A stretch of 64,000 nucleotides of DNA from NCBI GenBank assembly GCA_008690995.1, contig VRMN01000001.1:5642001-5706000 (forward strand), given 5' to 3'. Source of the stretch: Porphyridium purpureum (lineage: Eukaryota > Rhodophyta > Bangiophyceae > Porphyridiales > Porphyridiaceae). Below, piece after piece: positions 27,130 through 35,248 of this stretch. Position 1 is the first letter of the stretch. Every line of letters starts with the position of its first letter. The notes under the pieces are model-generated. The model worked only from the letters and a program-made list of their open reading frames with translations. It did no database searches and had not been told where the DNA came from. A program made the position numbers and the translations under genes.

Positions 27130-28212
27130 GCTCAGACGCCTTGCTCGACCGGCGCGGAGCGCTTACTTCTGGCACCTCCAAAAAAAGCAGGCGCTTGATG
27201 GGCGCCGAATGAGGCAGAAGATCAGTGACGGAGCGTGCGACGACTCGGACCGACGTCGTGCGTTCAAACCGAAGCGTGGTGCAATGTGAGAGCCTCAACA
27301 AGAGCGCTCGAATGCAACGCTCCGCCGTGCGGGGCACACTCCGGGACGGTGCGAGCGCGCGGCTGCACGAGCGACCGCGTCGCGCACCGTGCCACTTTCT
27401 TCCCCCCGGACCCCTTTGTTCCTCTGCGCGCAACGTGCTCCCTCCCCCCTCTCGCCCAATCGCATTCGCACCCTTTGCCATCCGAGCTCGCACACTGTCG
27501 CCTCGTCATGTGCTGCCCAAACCCTAGCGCTAGGGTTCCGGACAGCAGTACTCTAGGGTTAGATGGTTGCCCCAGGTGCAATTTCAACGTCTGAACTCCA
27601 GTTTTACAGTAAAAACGAGCGTTTTCATATAAAATCAATGTTTATCCCTTTTTTAAACATATTTTTGTCCCCCATGTCAGAGTGTGAAGATATCACTGTA
27701 CACAGCCACTTTATGCAGGAGCCGGAGCACGTGGGGTCGCGAACCGCGACGTGTCCTGCGGATGGCGCGAAAGGCGGAAAGGGTGCAACGACCCCTCGCC
27801 GTGCTGGCAGGGCGTCGCAACCCGTCCGGGCTGCCGTGCAATTACTCTCGGGGACAAGCACGTCCGCACATGCAGCGCGTGTTGCCTTCACCTGCCCTGC
27901 AGGGCACACCGTCGCATTATATAAAGAGCGCCTCGCCCCACGATTGCATGCGTAGGGCTTCAGTAAAGGAAGTAAGGTGAATACAGGAGAATAGCAGTCT
28001 TCACTTGCAAATCATCATGGCGCTCACCTTCGGTAACACCATCCCCACGGTTCTTTCGGGCATGCCTGTTCAACACAGAGGTATGCGCGAGCTTTTGCGG
28101 GACCTCCATGAGGCCATGAAGGGGTTCAGGACATGTGCAAGAAGACCAACACATCTGCTGCACTCGGGCACAAGATCGCGACCAAGTCCAGCGGCCGCAA
28201 GCATCGGAAATT
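27130..28212. other. Intergenic region between DYRK and the Tc1 transposase
   Basis: The first 400 bases probably hold the DYRK promoter and leader. A perfect 18-base palindrome of telomere-like units lies at 27,520-27,537, with another such unit at 27,553-27,560. From about 27,590 the DNA becomes AT-rich, and it may mark the left flank of the Tc1 insertion. I could not identify a terminal inverted repeat that matches the other side. Confidence 0.5.
27520..27537. repeat. Palindrome of telomere-like units, AACCCTAGCGCTAGGGTT
   Basis: The 18 bases are their own reverse complement and consist of two head-to-head AACCCTA / TAGGGTT units. A third unit, CTAGGGTTAG, follows about 15 bases on. In plants this unit (telo-box) is both the telomere repeat core and a promoter element of ribosomal and cell-cycle genes. 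It lies about 390 bases upstream of the DYRK start. A role here is inference. Confidence 0.7.
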
Positions 28213-29265
28213 ATGGCACCACGGCTCTCCGACTTTGAGAAAGGCCAGATTGACGTTCTGCACCGGCTCTTGCTGACGCCGCGGGCCATTGCAGCACGTC
28301 TTCGTCCGCGACCAGACAAGACTCGACCATCGTACAAGACTGTGGAGCGATTTTTTAAGAATCGAGGCAAGAAAAGGGTTTTCAAGAAGCCCGGACCGGC
28401 ACGGACAATATCGCCGAAATTGGAGCGTCGCCTGATTCGGCACGTCATTACGGATAGGTTGACGTCTGCACAGGCAGTGACGGAGCTGCAGCTTGCGTGC
28501 AGTGCGAGAACTGTTCGTCGTATCCTGCAGAGATCACCAGAGGTTCGTATTGTCGCGCAGAGGCGAAAGTTCTTCATTTCGGAAAAGAACCGAGTCAAGC
28601 GGCTTGCATTTGCTCGAGAATACGTTCAGAAGCCGCTATCGTTTTGGAAGAACGTCATCTTCTCGGATGAAAAGATCTTTCGGCTGGACGGGCCGCACGG
28701 GTACAACAAGACTTATCAGCGCACGCAAGGCCCTGAGCCCGCGCCAACCATGCGTCGCCATAGTGGCGGAGGATCAGCGATGGTTTGGGGTGCCATGCCG
28801 TCGCACGGACTGAGTACGTTGCATCGTGTTCAAGGCTCGCTGAATGCCGAGCGATATCGGCAGGTTATGCTGAACGTGATGATGCCCTGGGCACTGGAAC
28901 TGCCTTGGCGCCTTGATCAGCCGGATTGTCCATTCATATTTCAGCAAGATAATGCGCCCGGACATGCAGCGCTGAGCACGCGCGAGCTGTTTGACACGGT
29001 TGGAATCGCACTACTTGATTGGCCAGCGCGGTCGCCGGACTTGAATCCAGTTGAGAATCTGTGGGCGATCGTTTTTCGCCGTGTGCATTGGCAAGGACGC
29101 CAGTTTATGCGCCTCGATGACATGCTTCCAGTTATCTATGACTGCTGGCGAACGGAAGCGCCAAAGTATGTTGAGGTACTTTTCGAGAGCATGCCCCGTC
29201 GCCTGCAAGCTTGCACCGACGCCGGTGGCCGTCAAACCAAGTACCAGTTCCGTCACTACAGTTAA
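28213..29265 (+). mobile_element. Tc1/mariner-type DNA transposon, DD34E transposase, intact frame
   Basis: The 350-residue transposase starts MAPRLSDFEKGQIDVLHRLL (helix-turn-helix) and continues through the second DNA-binding region to a DDE catalytic core. The first Asp is in VIFSDEKIFRL, the second in IFQQDNAPGHAA, and the Glu is in WPARSPDLNPVENLW, with 34 residues between the second and third acids. That is the Tc1 DD34E signature. The frame is open from end to end, so this copy may be young or functional. It is open back to 28,135, but the ATG at 28,213 gives the usual transposase start. I could not locate convincing terminal inverted repeats or a TA duplication by eye, so the element's outer ends are not defined. 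A decayed relative lies at 49.8-50.9 kb. Confidence 0.93.
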
Positions 29266-29505
29266 ATCTCTTCTCATAAACGTACTTGTCCTCATCAACC
29301 TATTTCATTGTATTTCTTTTCTGCGGCCCTTCTCACAGGCGTCTCACTGTTCTACGATGCCTTTCTACGCCCTTACCGTTTTTCCGTGCCGCGGATTCGT
29401 TTCGAGCAATCAAAGAGGACGACGTCCTGGTAGAAAAGTTGAGTTTTTCACAAAAAAACCTTCATCTCACCGTCTGGGACAATTAACTTGGCCTGGACTA
29501 CAATT
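29266..29505. other. Spacer between the Tc1 gene and repeat A
   Basis: This AT-richer stretch should contain the right end of the Tc1 element. I see no gene and no clear terminal repeat. Confidence 0.4.
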
Positions 29506-29694
29506 CCGGGAAAAGTCCAAACGTTGTACGGTTGGCCCCTTAAAAGACCGAAAGACGCAGGTTCGGCCCCGTTTGGGACTAAAAACATGCAAACGTATAC
29601 AAATCATTCGGAACCAACTTTAGCAGAAATCACCTAGCAAAACAACACCGTTTCAGTGCCAAAAAGAATCAAAAAAGTTTCACAGCCGCACGAG
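29506..29694 (+). repeat. Dispersed repeat, copy A (left edge of the bacterial block)
   Basis: About 190 bases align closely to copies B (34,221-34,424, same direction) and C (40,561-40,756, inverted). Shared stretches include GGTTCGGCCCCGTTTGGGAC, TTCGGAACCAACT and AGCAAAACAACACCGTT. Copy A stops being similar right at CCGCACGA, where the mscS-like sequence begins. It may be part of an uncharacterised non-autonomous element or a solo terminal repeat. No protein was recognised in it. Confidence 0.8.
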
Positions 29695-30940
29695 CCAGGC
29701 GTTCATCGCGAGCTGATCCATTCTCTCGTGCGACCGTGGTACGTGCCGACGCTCCTGGTGATCGGCGCCTCACTGGCGGCGGCGTTCTTAACCGGCGACA
29801 GCGGCCGGGAGGCCTTCGACCACGCGATCATATGCGCTGTCTTATTGATGCCGGCGCTGGTGGCCACCGAATTTGATACGCCTGCAACGCGATCGGTTCT
29901 CTCGCACGCCACACAAATGTCGATACATTCGGCAGCTCCAGCATTTCGGCCCCGCGGTGGCCTATTTTATCGTCCAGTGCCTGTTCCCTGCGCCAGCGTT
30001 GCGGGTATGGGGGCTATAAGTGCTGGGTATCGGCGAGCCGCAAGCGTTCGGCCCGCGTGTTGACCATGCGCTGCTGGATATGATCCTGACCGGACTGATT
30101 GCCTGGCTGATTTAGATGTTTGCCGACAACGCCATCGAGCGGGCGCTCGACAGCGGCCCCGTCGGACAGATATAAGTCACAGCCAGGGCTCAGACCGTCA
30201 TGACCATGGTCAGCAACGCGGCGTTCTTCAGCATTGTCATCATTGCGGCGATCATCGGCCTGGCCAACCTGGGCGTCAACGTCACGCCGCTGCTCGCCGG
30301 CGCCGGGATCATGGGCGTGGCCGAGGGATTCGGCGCCCAGACGCTGGTGCTCGATATGATCACCGGTCTTTTCATCCTCATCGAGAACACCATGGCGGTG
30401 GGCGACTGGAATAAGATAAATGGCCTCCGGGGAGGCGTCGAAAGCCTTAATCTGGGCAGCGTGTACATGCGGGACATCGATGACACCGTCAATTCCATCA
30501 TCTTCAGCCAGATCTACTCGGTCCAGAACATGTCCCGCCAGTGCGGTATCGCGCTGCGCAAGATCCGCATTCCATACGACATGCCCATTGATCATGCCAT
30601 GACGCTGATGAGGGACACGGCGGAAGATCTGCGCAGGGACTCCGGCATGCACGATTTGATGTGGTGACCGCTGGGAATGCAGGGTATCCATGCTTCCGAG
30701 GACGGCTGTCCGATCCTGCGTATGCGAGTGCGTACCGCGCCCGTATGTCAGTGGAATGCCTTGCGCGCGTTCAGCCTACTGCTCAAACAGCGCACGGAGG
30801 AGCGGTATATCACCCTGGGCGCGCCGCGCATGAGCATCAGTGTGGAAGCGGGCGGTGGCCAGCACTATGATCGCCACGGCAAAGCAGAACCAGAAACGTC
30901 GAATAACGTCTCAGAGCCGCAGCCTGGGGTGGCGAGTTAG
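29695..30940 (+). pseudogene. mscS: Decayed bacterial mechanosensitive channel gene (mscS family)
   Basis: Two reading frames carry pieces of one bacterial-type MscS protein in the right order. The first piece (to about 30,063) has transmembrane sequence such as RPWYVPTLLVIGASLAAAFL. The second (30,200-30,667) has the pore and beta-domain core, with LLAGAGIMGVAEGFGAQTLV and FILIENTMAVGDW, the hallmark of MscS (AGIxGxAxGFGAQ...VGD). A third piece, 30,677-30,940 (RTAPVCQWNALRAFSLLLKQ), is the C-terminal domain. At least one frame change lies between pieces one and two, and an in-frame TGA at 30,665-30,667 separates pieces two and three. The gene looks prokaryotic rather than algal and is non-functional. 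It shares its block with a broken haemoglobin gene and an intact metE. Confidence 0.85.
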
Positions 30941-30991
30941 AAACCGTGCGAGCAGGCGACTGCGCTTGTTCGCCTGCCGCCGGTGTGCAGA

Positions 30992-31345
30992 TCACGCAAC
31001 CTCCTCGCGATAGCTCGCGATGATATCCATGAATTCGTTGACCTCCTGCCACGGTACGCCCACGCTCTAGAGCGTGCTGCGGATCTCGTGCGCAGTCACG
31101 TCGACTTCGTAGTTGCTGAGACCGAGATCACTGTGCGCCTTGAGCTTATCCTGGGCTGGAGAGTATCTCGGGCCGCTGCCGACCTCGATACTCCAGGCCG
31201 TCACCATGAACTCGTAACCCGCCTTGTACTGCTCGGCGAGAAAGCTCTTGAGTTATCATTGGCGTTGATAAACGTTCCTTTCTCGTGAACACTGTCAATC
31301 AGATCATCGGCCACGGTCGTGATCGCATTAACATCGCCCAACTTG
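30992..31345 (-). pseudogene. Decayed group 1 truncated haemoglobin gene, bacterial type
   Basis: Reading the minus strand gives DKLGDVNAITTVADDLIDSV, then after a frame change near 31,250 AEQYKAGYEFMVTAWSIEVG, then KLKAHSDLGLSNYEVDVTAH and VGVPWQEVNEFMDIIASYRE, ending at the stop 30,992-30,994. The order LGG..AI..VVDDF, then His near a short helix, then LGVP plus a C-terminal helix is that of group 1 truncated haemoglobins of bacteria. An in-frame TAG near 31,064 and the frame change show it is broken. No single intact frame spans it, which is why it is easily missed. It lies downstream of metE on the same strand. Assignment is by eye and moderate; block membership is firm. Confidence 0.6.
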
Positions 31346-31574
31346 TCACGGAATCTGTCTTATCATGTATCTCTCCACACATTCAGTGCTTTCAATTTTT
31401 ATCCTGTGTTTCCACGACTATCTGCCTACGCCTACTTGCCGGCAACGAATCTTCAACTCTCTAATGGTGCACTACCAAATAGCGAAAAATTTGGAATGCT
31501 GTCTTCGTTTGTTGGAGCAGTAAAAATGCCACTCGGGTCAGGTCCGAATGGCGCCAAGCCAAGAAGCCTCTGAC

Positions 31575-33860
31575 TTATCCAACGCAGATGGCCTTAGCCG
31601 CCCGCAGCTCGCGCGCCGCATCGACCATGTGAATGAGCGCCTGCTCGACCTCAGCCCAACCGCGAGTCTTGAGGCCACAGTCGGGGTTAACCCAGATTCG
31701 CTCGGGCGGCAGTACTTGAGTGGCCTTCCTGAGCAGGTCGACCATTTCCTGTGTGGCAGGCACACGCGGGCTATGGATGTCGTACACGCCCGGGCCAATC
31801 TCATTCGGATAGTTGAACTTCACAAACGCATCCAGCAGCTCCATCTGCGAGCGCGAAGTCTCGATGGAGATGCAGTCGGCGTCCATATCCGCGATCGCTT
31901 CGATAATATCGTTAAATTCCGAATAGCACATATGGGTGTGCACCTGGGTCTCATCAGCCACGCCGCCGGCAGTGAGCCGGAAGCTCGCAGTCGCCCACTC
32001 CAGATACGCCTTCCAGTCTGCCTGGCGAAGGGGCAGCCCCTCGCGGAAGGCAGCTTCATCGATCTGAATCGCAGCCAGACCGGCGGCTTCCAGATCTACT
32101 ACTTCGTCGCGAATGGCGAGTGCGACCTGCTTGACCGTTTCGGACCGCGGCTGGTCGTCGCGTACGAACGCCCATTCAACCATCGTCACTGGCCCGGTGA
32201 GCATGCCTTTCATGGGCTTGTCGGTGAGCGATTGAGCGTATTTGGACCATCTGACCGTCATCGGCTCGGGCCGGGACACGTCACCGAAGATGATGGGAGG
32301 CTTAACGTAGCGACTCCCGTAGCTCTGTACCCAACCGAACTTGGTGAAGGCATAGCCGGCGAGCAGCTCGCCGAAATACTCGACCATGTCGTTCCGCTCA
32401 AATTCGCCATGCACAAGCATGTCAAAGCCCATTTTTTCCTGCATCTTCACAGCGTCGACAATCTGCTGTTCGACAAACGCGTTGTAGCCAGCGTCCGACA
32501 GATCGCCGCGTTTGTGATCCGCACGTGCTTTGCGCACTTCGGCGGTCTGCGGAAACGAGCCGATGGTGGTGATCGGAAATGCCGGCAAGTTCAGCTTGCC
32601 GCGCTGTTTCTGCGCTCGCTCAGTATAGGCCGAATGACGCTTGTAGTCATCTTCCGTAACGGCCGCGACACGTTTTTTGACCGATTCGTCGTGGATGCGC
32701 GCCGAGTTGGCGCGGTCGACCATCGCCCGCTGGTTGGTAGACAGCACGGCCTGGTCGACGTTGCCGTCAACCGCTTGTGCCAGGAACACAATCTCGTCGA
32801 GCTTCTCTTCCGCGAAGGCCAGCCAGTTGAGAAACTCGTCGTCAAGCTTGGTTTCGCTGCGCAGCGTCACCGGCACATGCAACAGCGAGCAGCTCGGGCC
32901 GACCATGAGGCGATCGGACCCGAGCTTACTCCTGACCATATTCAGCGGACCAATGGCGCGCTCGAGGTTGGTTTTCCAAATATTTCGACCGTCTACGACG
33001 CCCACCGATAGCACAGTCTCGCCGCCCAGTCGGGTAGCCACGGTTTCGACTTCCTTGACGCCGCGCACCGCGTCAATATGCAGTCCAGCGACCGGCAGCG
33101 AAGTAAACAATTCAATGTTGTCACGCAGCTCGCCAAAGTAGTGGGCGACCATGATTTTAATGCCCTTGACCCCGGCCAGGGCGTCATAGGCTTTCTTGAT
33201 CACCTCGCGCTGTGCATCGTTTAGGTCCAGCGCGAAGATGGGCTCGTCGAGCTGCAGCCACTTGGCGCCGGCGGCTGCCAGCTTCTCAGCGATTTCCACG
33301 TAGACCGGAATCAGTTGGTCGGCCAGTGCAAACTTATCCAGGCCGGAATCGTCGGTCACCTTGCCCAGTGACAGATAAGTCGCCGGCCCCACCATCACCG
33401 GCTTGGTAATAATACCCTGGGCTTTGGCTTCTTCAAATTCGTCGAAAATCTTGCGACCGGCGAGCTTGAACGCAGTCTGCCGAGTGAACTCGGGTACGAG
33501 ATAATGGTAGTTGGTGTCAAACCACTTGGTCATCTCGCAGGCTATCGCTTCCCGCGTGCCACGCGCCATGTCGAAAGCAACATCAATCGTTGCATTGTTT
33601 CCATTCCAGGCGAAGCGCTCAGGTACGTTACCCACCAGACACGACTGGTCGAGCATCTGATCGTAGAACGAGAAATCGTTCGACGGGATCAGCTCAATAC
33701 CGGCTTTCTTCTGTTTTTCCCAGTTGCTGCGGCGCAGCTCGGCGCCGGTCGCCGCGAGCGAGGCGTAGTCGGCATCGCCTTTCCAATAGGCTTCCGTGGC
33801 CTTTTTCAGCTCACGGCGCTCGCCGATCCGGGGAAAACCGAGGTTGTGTGCAATCGTCAT
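31575..33860 (-). CDS. metE: Cobalamin-independent methionine synthase MetE, bacterial origin
   Basis: The 761-residue frame is fully open and full length for MetE (about 750-760). It moves a methyl group from 5-methyltetrahydropteroyl-triglutamate to homocysteine without vitamin B12. The N-terminal half starts NLGFPRIGERRELKKATEAY. The catalytic half has the homocysteine site FPITTIGSFPQTAEVRKAR, HGEFERNDMVEYF, the zinc ligands His and Cys in THMCYSEF and Cys in WVNPDCGLKTRGW, plus SIETSRS. The protein resembles proteobacterial MetE and has no transit peptide. The ATG at 33,860 was chosen because it is the family start and a Shine-Dalgarno-like AAAGG lies 9 bases before it. It sits between decayed bacterial genes and host repeats, so it looks transferred. 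Whether it is expressed is unknown. Confidence 0.95.
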   Translation of the reverse strand: MTIAHNLGFPRIGERRELKKATEAYWKGDADYASLAATGAELRRSNWEKQKKAGIELIPSNDFSFYDQMLDQSCLVGNVPERFAWNGNNATIDVAFDMARGTREAIACEMTKWFDTNYHYLVPEFTRQTAFKLAGRKIFDEFEEAKAQGIITKPVMVGPATYLSLGKVTDDSGLDKFALADQLIPVYVEIAEKLAAAGAKWLQLDEPIFALDLNDAQREVIKKAYDALAGVKGIKIMVAHYFGELRDNIELFTSLPVAGLHIDAVRGVKEVETVATRLGGETVLSVGVVDGRNIWKTNLERAIGPLNMVRSKLGSDRLMVGPSCSLLHVPVTLRSETKLDDEFLNWLAFAEEKLDEIVFLAQAVDGNVDQAVLSTNQRAMVDRANSARIHDESVKKRVAAVTEDDYKRHSAYTERAQKQRGKLNLPAFPITTIGSFPQTAEVRKARADHKRGDLSDAGYNAFVEQQIVDAVKMQEKMGFDMLVHGEFERNDMVEYFGELLAGYAFTKFGWVQSYGSRYVKPPIIFGDVSRPEPMTVRWSKYAQSLTDKPMKGMLTGPVTMVEWAFVRDDQPRSETVKQVALAIRDEVVDLEAAGLAAIQIDEAAFREGLPLRQADWKAYLEWATASFRLTAGGVADETQVHTHMCYSEFNDIIEAIADMDADCISIETSRSQMELLDAFVKFNYPNEIGPGVYDIHSPRVPATQEMVDLLRKATQVLPPERIWVNPDCGLKTRGWAEVEQALIHMVDAARELRAAKAICVG

Positions 33861-33869
33861 GGGTGCAGA

Positions 33870-33874
33870 CCTTT
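33870..33874 (-). promoter_or_regulatory. Shine-Dalgarno-like AAAGG before metE
   Basis: On the minus strand AAAGG ends 9 bases before the metE ATG, a normal bacterial spacing. This short match supports the chosen start and the bacterial origin, but it would have no role in a eukaryotic nucleus. Confidence 0.5.
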
Positions 33875-33948
33875 GACTGAAATCCACCAAACACCGACGA
33901 ATGCTTCCGCTCGACGCGCTACGACGCAGTCTACGGCGCCCTACGAAT

Positions 33949-33974
33949 GAAAAACTTTGATCTCAAAGTTTTTC
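33949..33974. repeat. Perfect inverted repeat, 12-base arms, 2-base spacer
   Basis: The arms GAAAAACTTTGA and TCAAAGTTTTTC flank the dinucleotide TC. The repeat lies 89 bases upstream of metE, where the recognisably bacterial sequence gives way to DNA with no detected similarity. It could be a bacterial terminator remnant, a hairpin at the junction, or a transposon tip. The structure itself is certain. Confidence 0.85.
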
Positions 33975-34220
33975 TTCCTCTCTGCGTCCCACCGTTCGCC
34001 GTCGCGATCCGGTTTTCCAGCGTAGGAGGCCTGGCCCGTCCACTTTTATATCCATACCTCCCGTGGAACCAGAGCCAACGAGAGGGGACAATTTCTTCTC
34101 TTGGGCTATATCGCGGCACGCATCGCCGCACACATCCCGAGATAGGTTTACTGGAAACCACGACAATAAGCCACGTGGAATCCTGAGAGAACGCCGGCAC
34201 GAGGACTTTCCGTGTCCCGC

Positions 34221-34424
34221 TCGGGAAAGGGATGGTGAGTTCAAATGTCGTTCGGTTGGCCCCCGCGAAGGACCGAAGGAGGCAGGTTCGGCCCCGTTTG
34301 GGACCAAGAACGTGCAAGCGTTCGCAAATCTTTCGGAACCAACTGTGGCAGAAATCGCCTAGCAAAACAACACCGTTGTAGTGCAAAAAAAAATCAAAAC
34401 GCTTCACGGCCGCACGAAGGTGTA
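34221..34424 (+). repeat. Dispersed repeat, copy B (right side of the bacterial block)
   Basis: This copy matches A (29,506-29,694) in the same direction and C (40,561-40,756) in the opposite direction. B and C share a slightly longer end, CCGCACGAAGGTGTA, than A. With A it brackets the bacterial block as a direct repeat. The short open frames across it are similar between B and C only because the DNA is similar. Confidence 0.8.
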
Positions 34425-34455
34425 CAGTTTTTGACATTCAATGTTTGAAGGGACT

Positions 34456-35248
34456 TGGAATTTCTCCCTTTCTGCTTTGTAACCGAATCAACAAAACCGG
34501 ACCGCTTCACCGATAACAGGAACTGGAAACCGCCACACCCCGGAAACTGACAAACCGATGACGAACCGACACACCGAAACGAACGGAAGGACAAGCAGGA
34601 CAATCAGAGAAAAGTGGCTAGAAAGGAAGAGAGGACAGAAAATTCAACTTATAGGGGACTACGAGAGGGAGTGGACCGGTCTTGACAAGTGAAGGGTGAT
34701 GGAAGGTACGTTTAAACCCCAGCTGCCTTTTTAAAAACACTCCAGACCGATATCCGCTCGCACAACACGCTAGCGTGCCTCTCCCGCAAATCCAACCCAA
34801 GTCTTCCAACGACTGCCTCAATCCAACTAACCAATTCTCTTTTTATTCTATTTGCCCTTACCTCTTCTTCTACCTTGACCTGGAAATTCCTGGGAACCAG
34901 CTTGCCCCTTCGTCCTTTTATACCCTTCGTCCTTGCTCTTTCCAGCAAGGACGGGAGAACAAATTTCTCCAACAGGACGAATTTCCACCACAGGTTTTGA
35001 TTCGTTCCACAACTCGCAACCACAGCCGGCCACGTATCCGGAAAATGGCCGGGAGGGCGCGTCAAGAACGAATCCAGAAGCTTCGGCCGGCCTTTGACCT
35101 TTGCACAAGGCCACACAAAACGACAATGACAAACATTTCGCAGGTCCGAGATCATCACGCTTCTCGAACAATCTTTCATCATAGAACTTTCTAGGGTTTT
35201 GTACTCAAAACCCTACGGCGTCTCTCGGGGCGGAACCCTAAAATTCCA
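34456..35248 (-). repeat. 3' LTR of the Copia element
   Basis: This 793-bp LTR lies at lower coordinates and is the 3' LTR because the element reads on the minus strand. Its termini form the short inverted repeat TGGAATTT / AAATTCCA. Near its upper-coordinate end it contains a hairpin made of TAGGGTTTTG and CAAAACCCTA (35,192-35,215). The last 11 bases overlap the end of the pol frame. Confidence 0.95.

Noticed and set aside
27590-28010. Terminal inverted repeat of the Tc1 element
   Set aside because: I compared several AT-rich candidates on both sides of the transposase and found no convincing matching pair.
31548-33011. 487-residue plus-strand frame opposite metE
   Set aside because: It is antisense to a textbook MetE and made of His/Arg-rich shadow residues.
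29695-33974. Simple bacterial contamination as explanation of metE
   Set aside because: Not excluded, but less likely: the bacterial sequence joins an algal repeat within a few bases and two of its three genes are decayed, which is unusual for a contaminating bacterial genome. Long reads would decide.
33931-34437. Minus-strand frame of 168 residues across the metE upstream region and repeat B
   Set aside because: Part of it resembles a frame in repeat C only because the DNA repeats are similar; the matching frame is not open in copy A.
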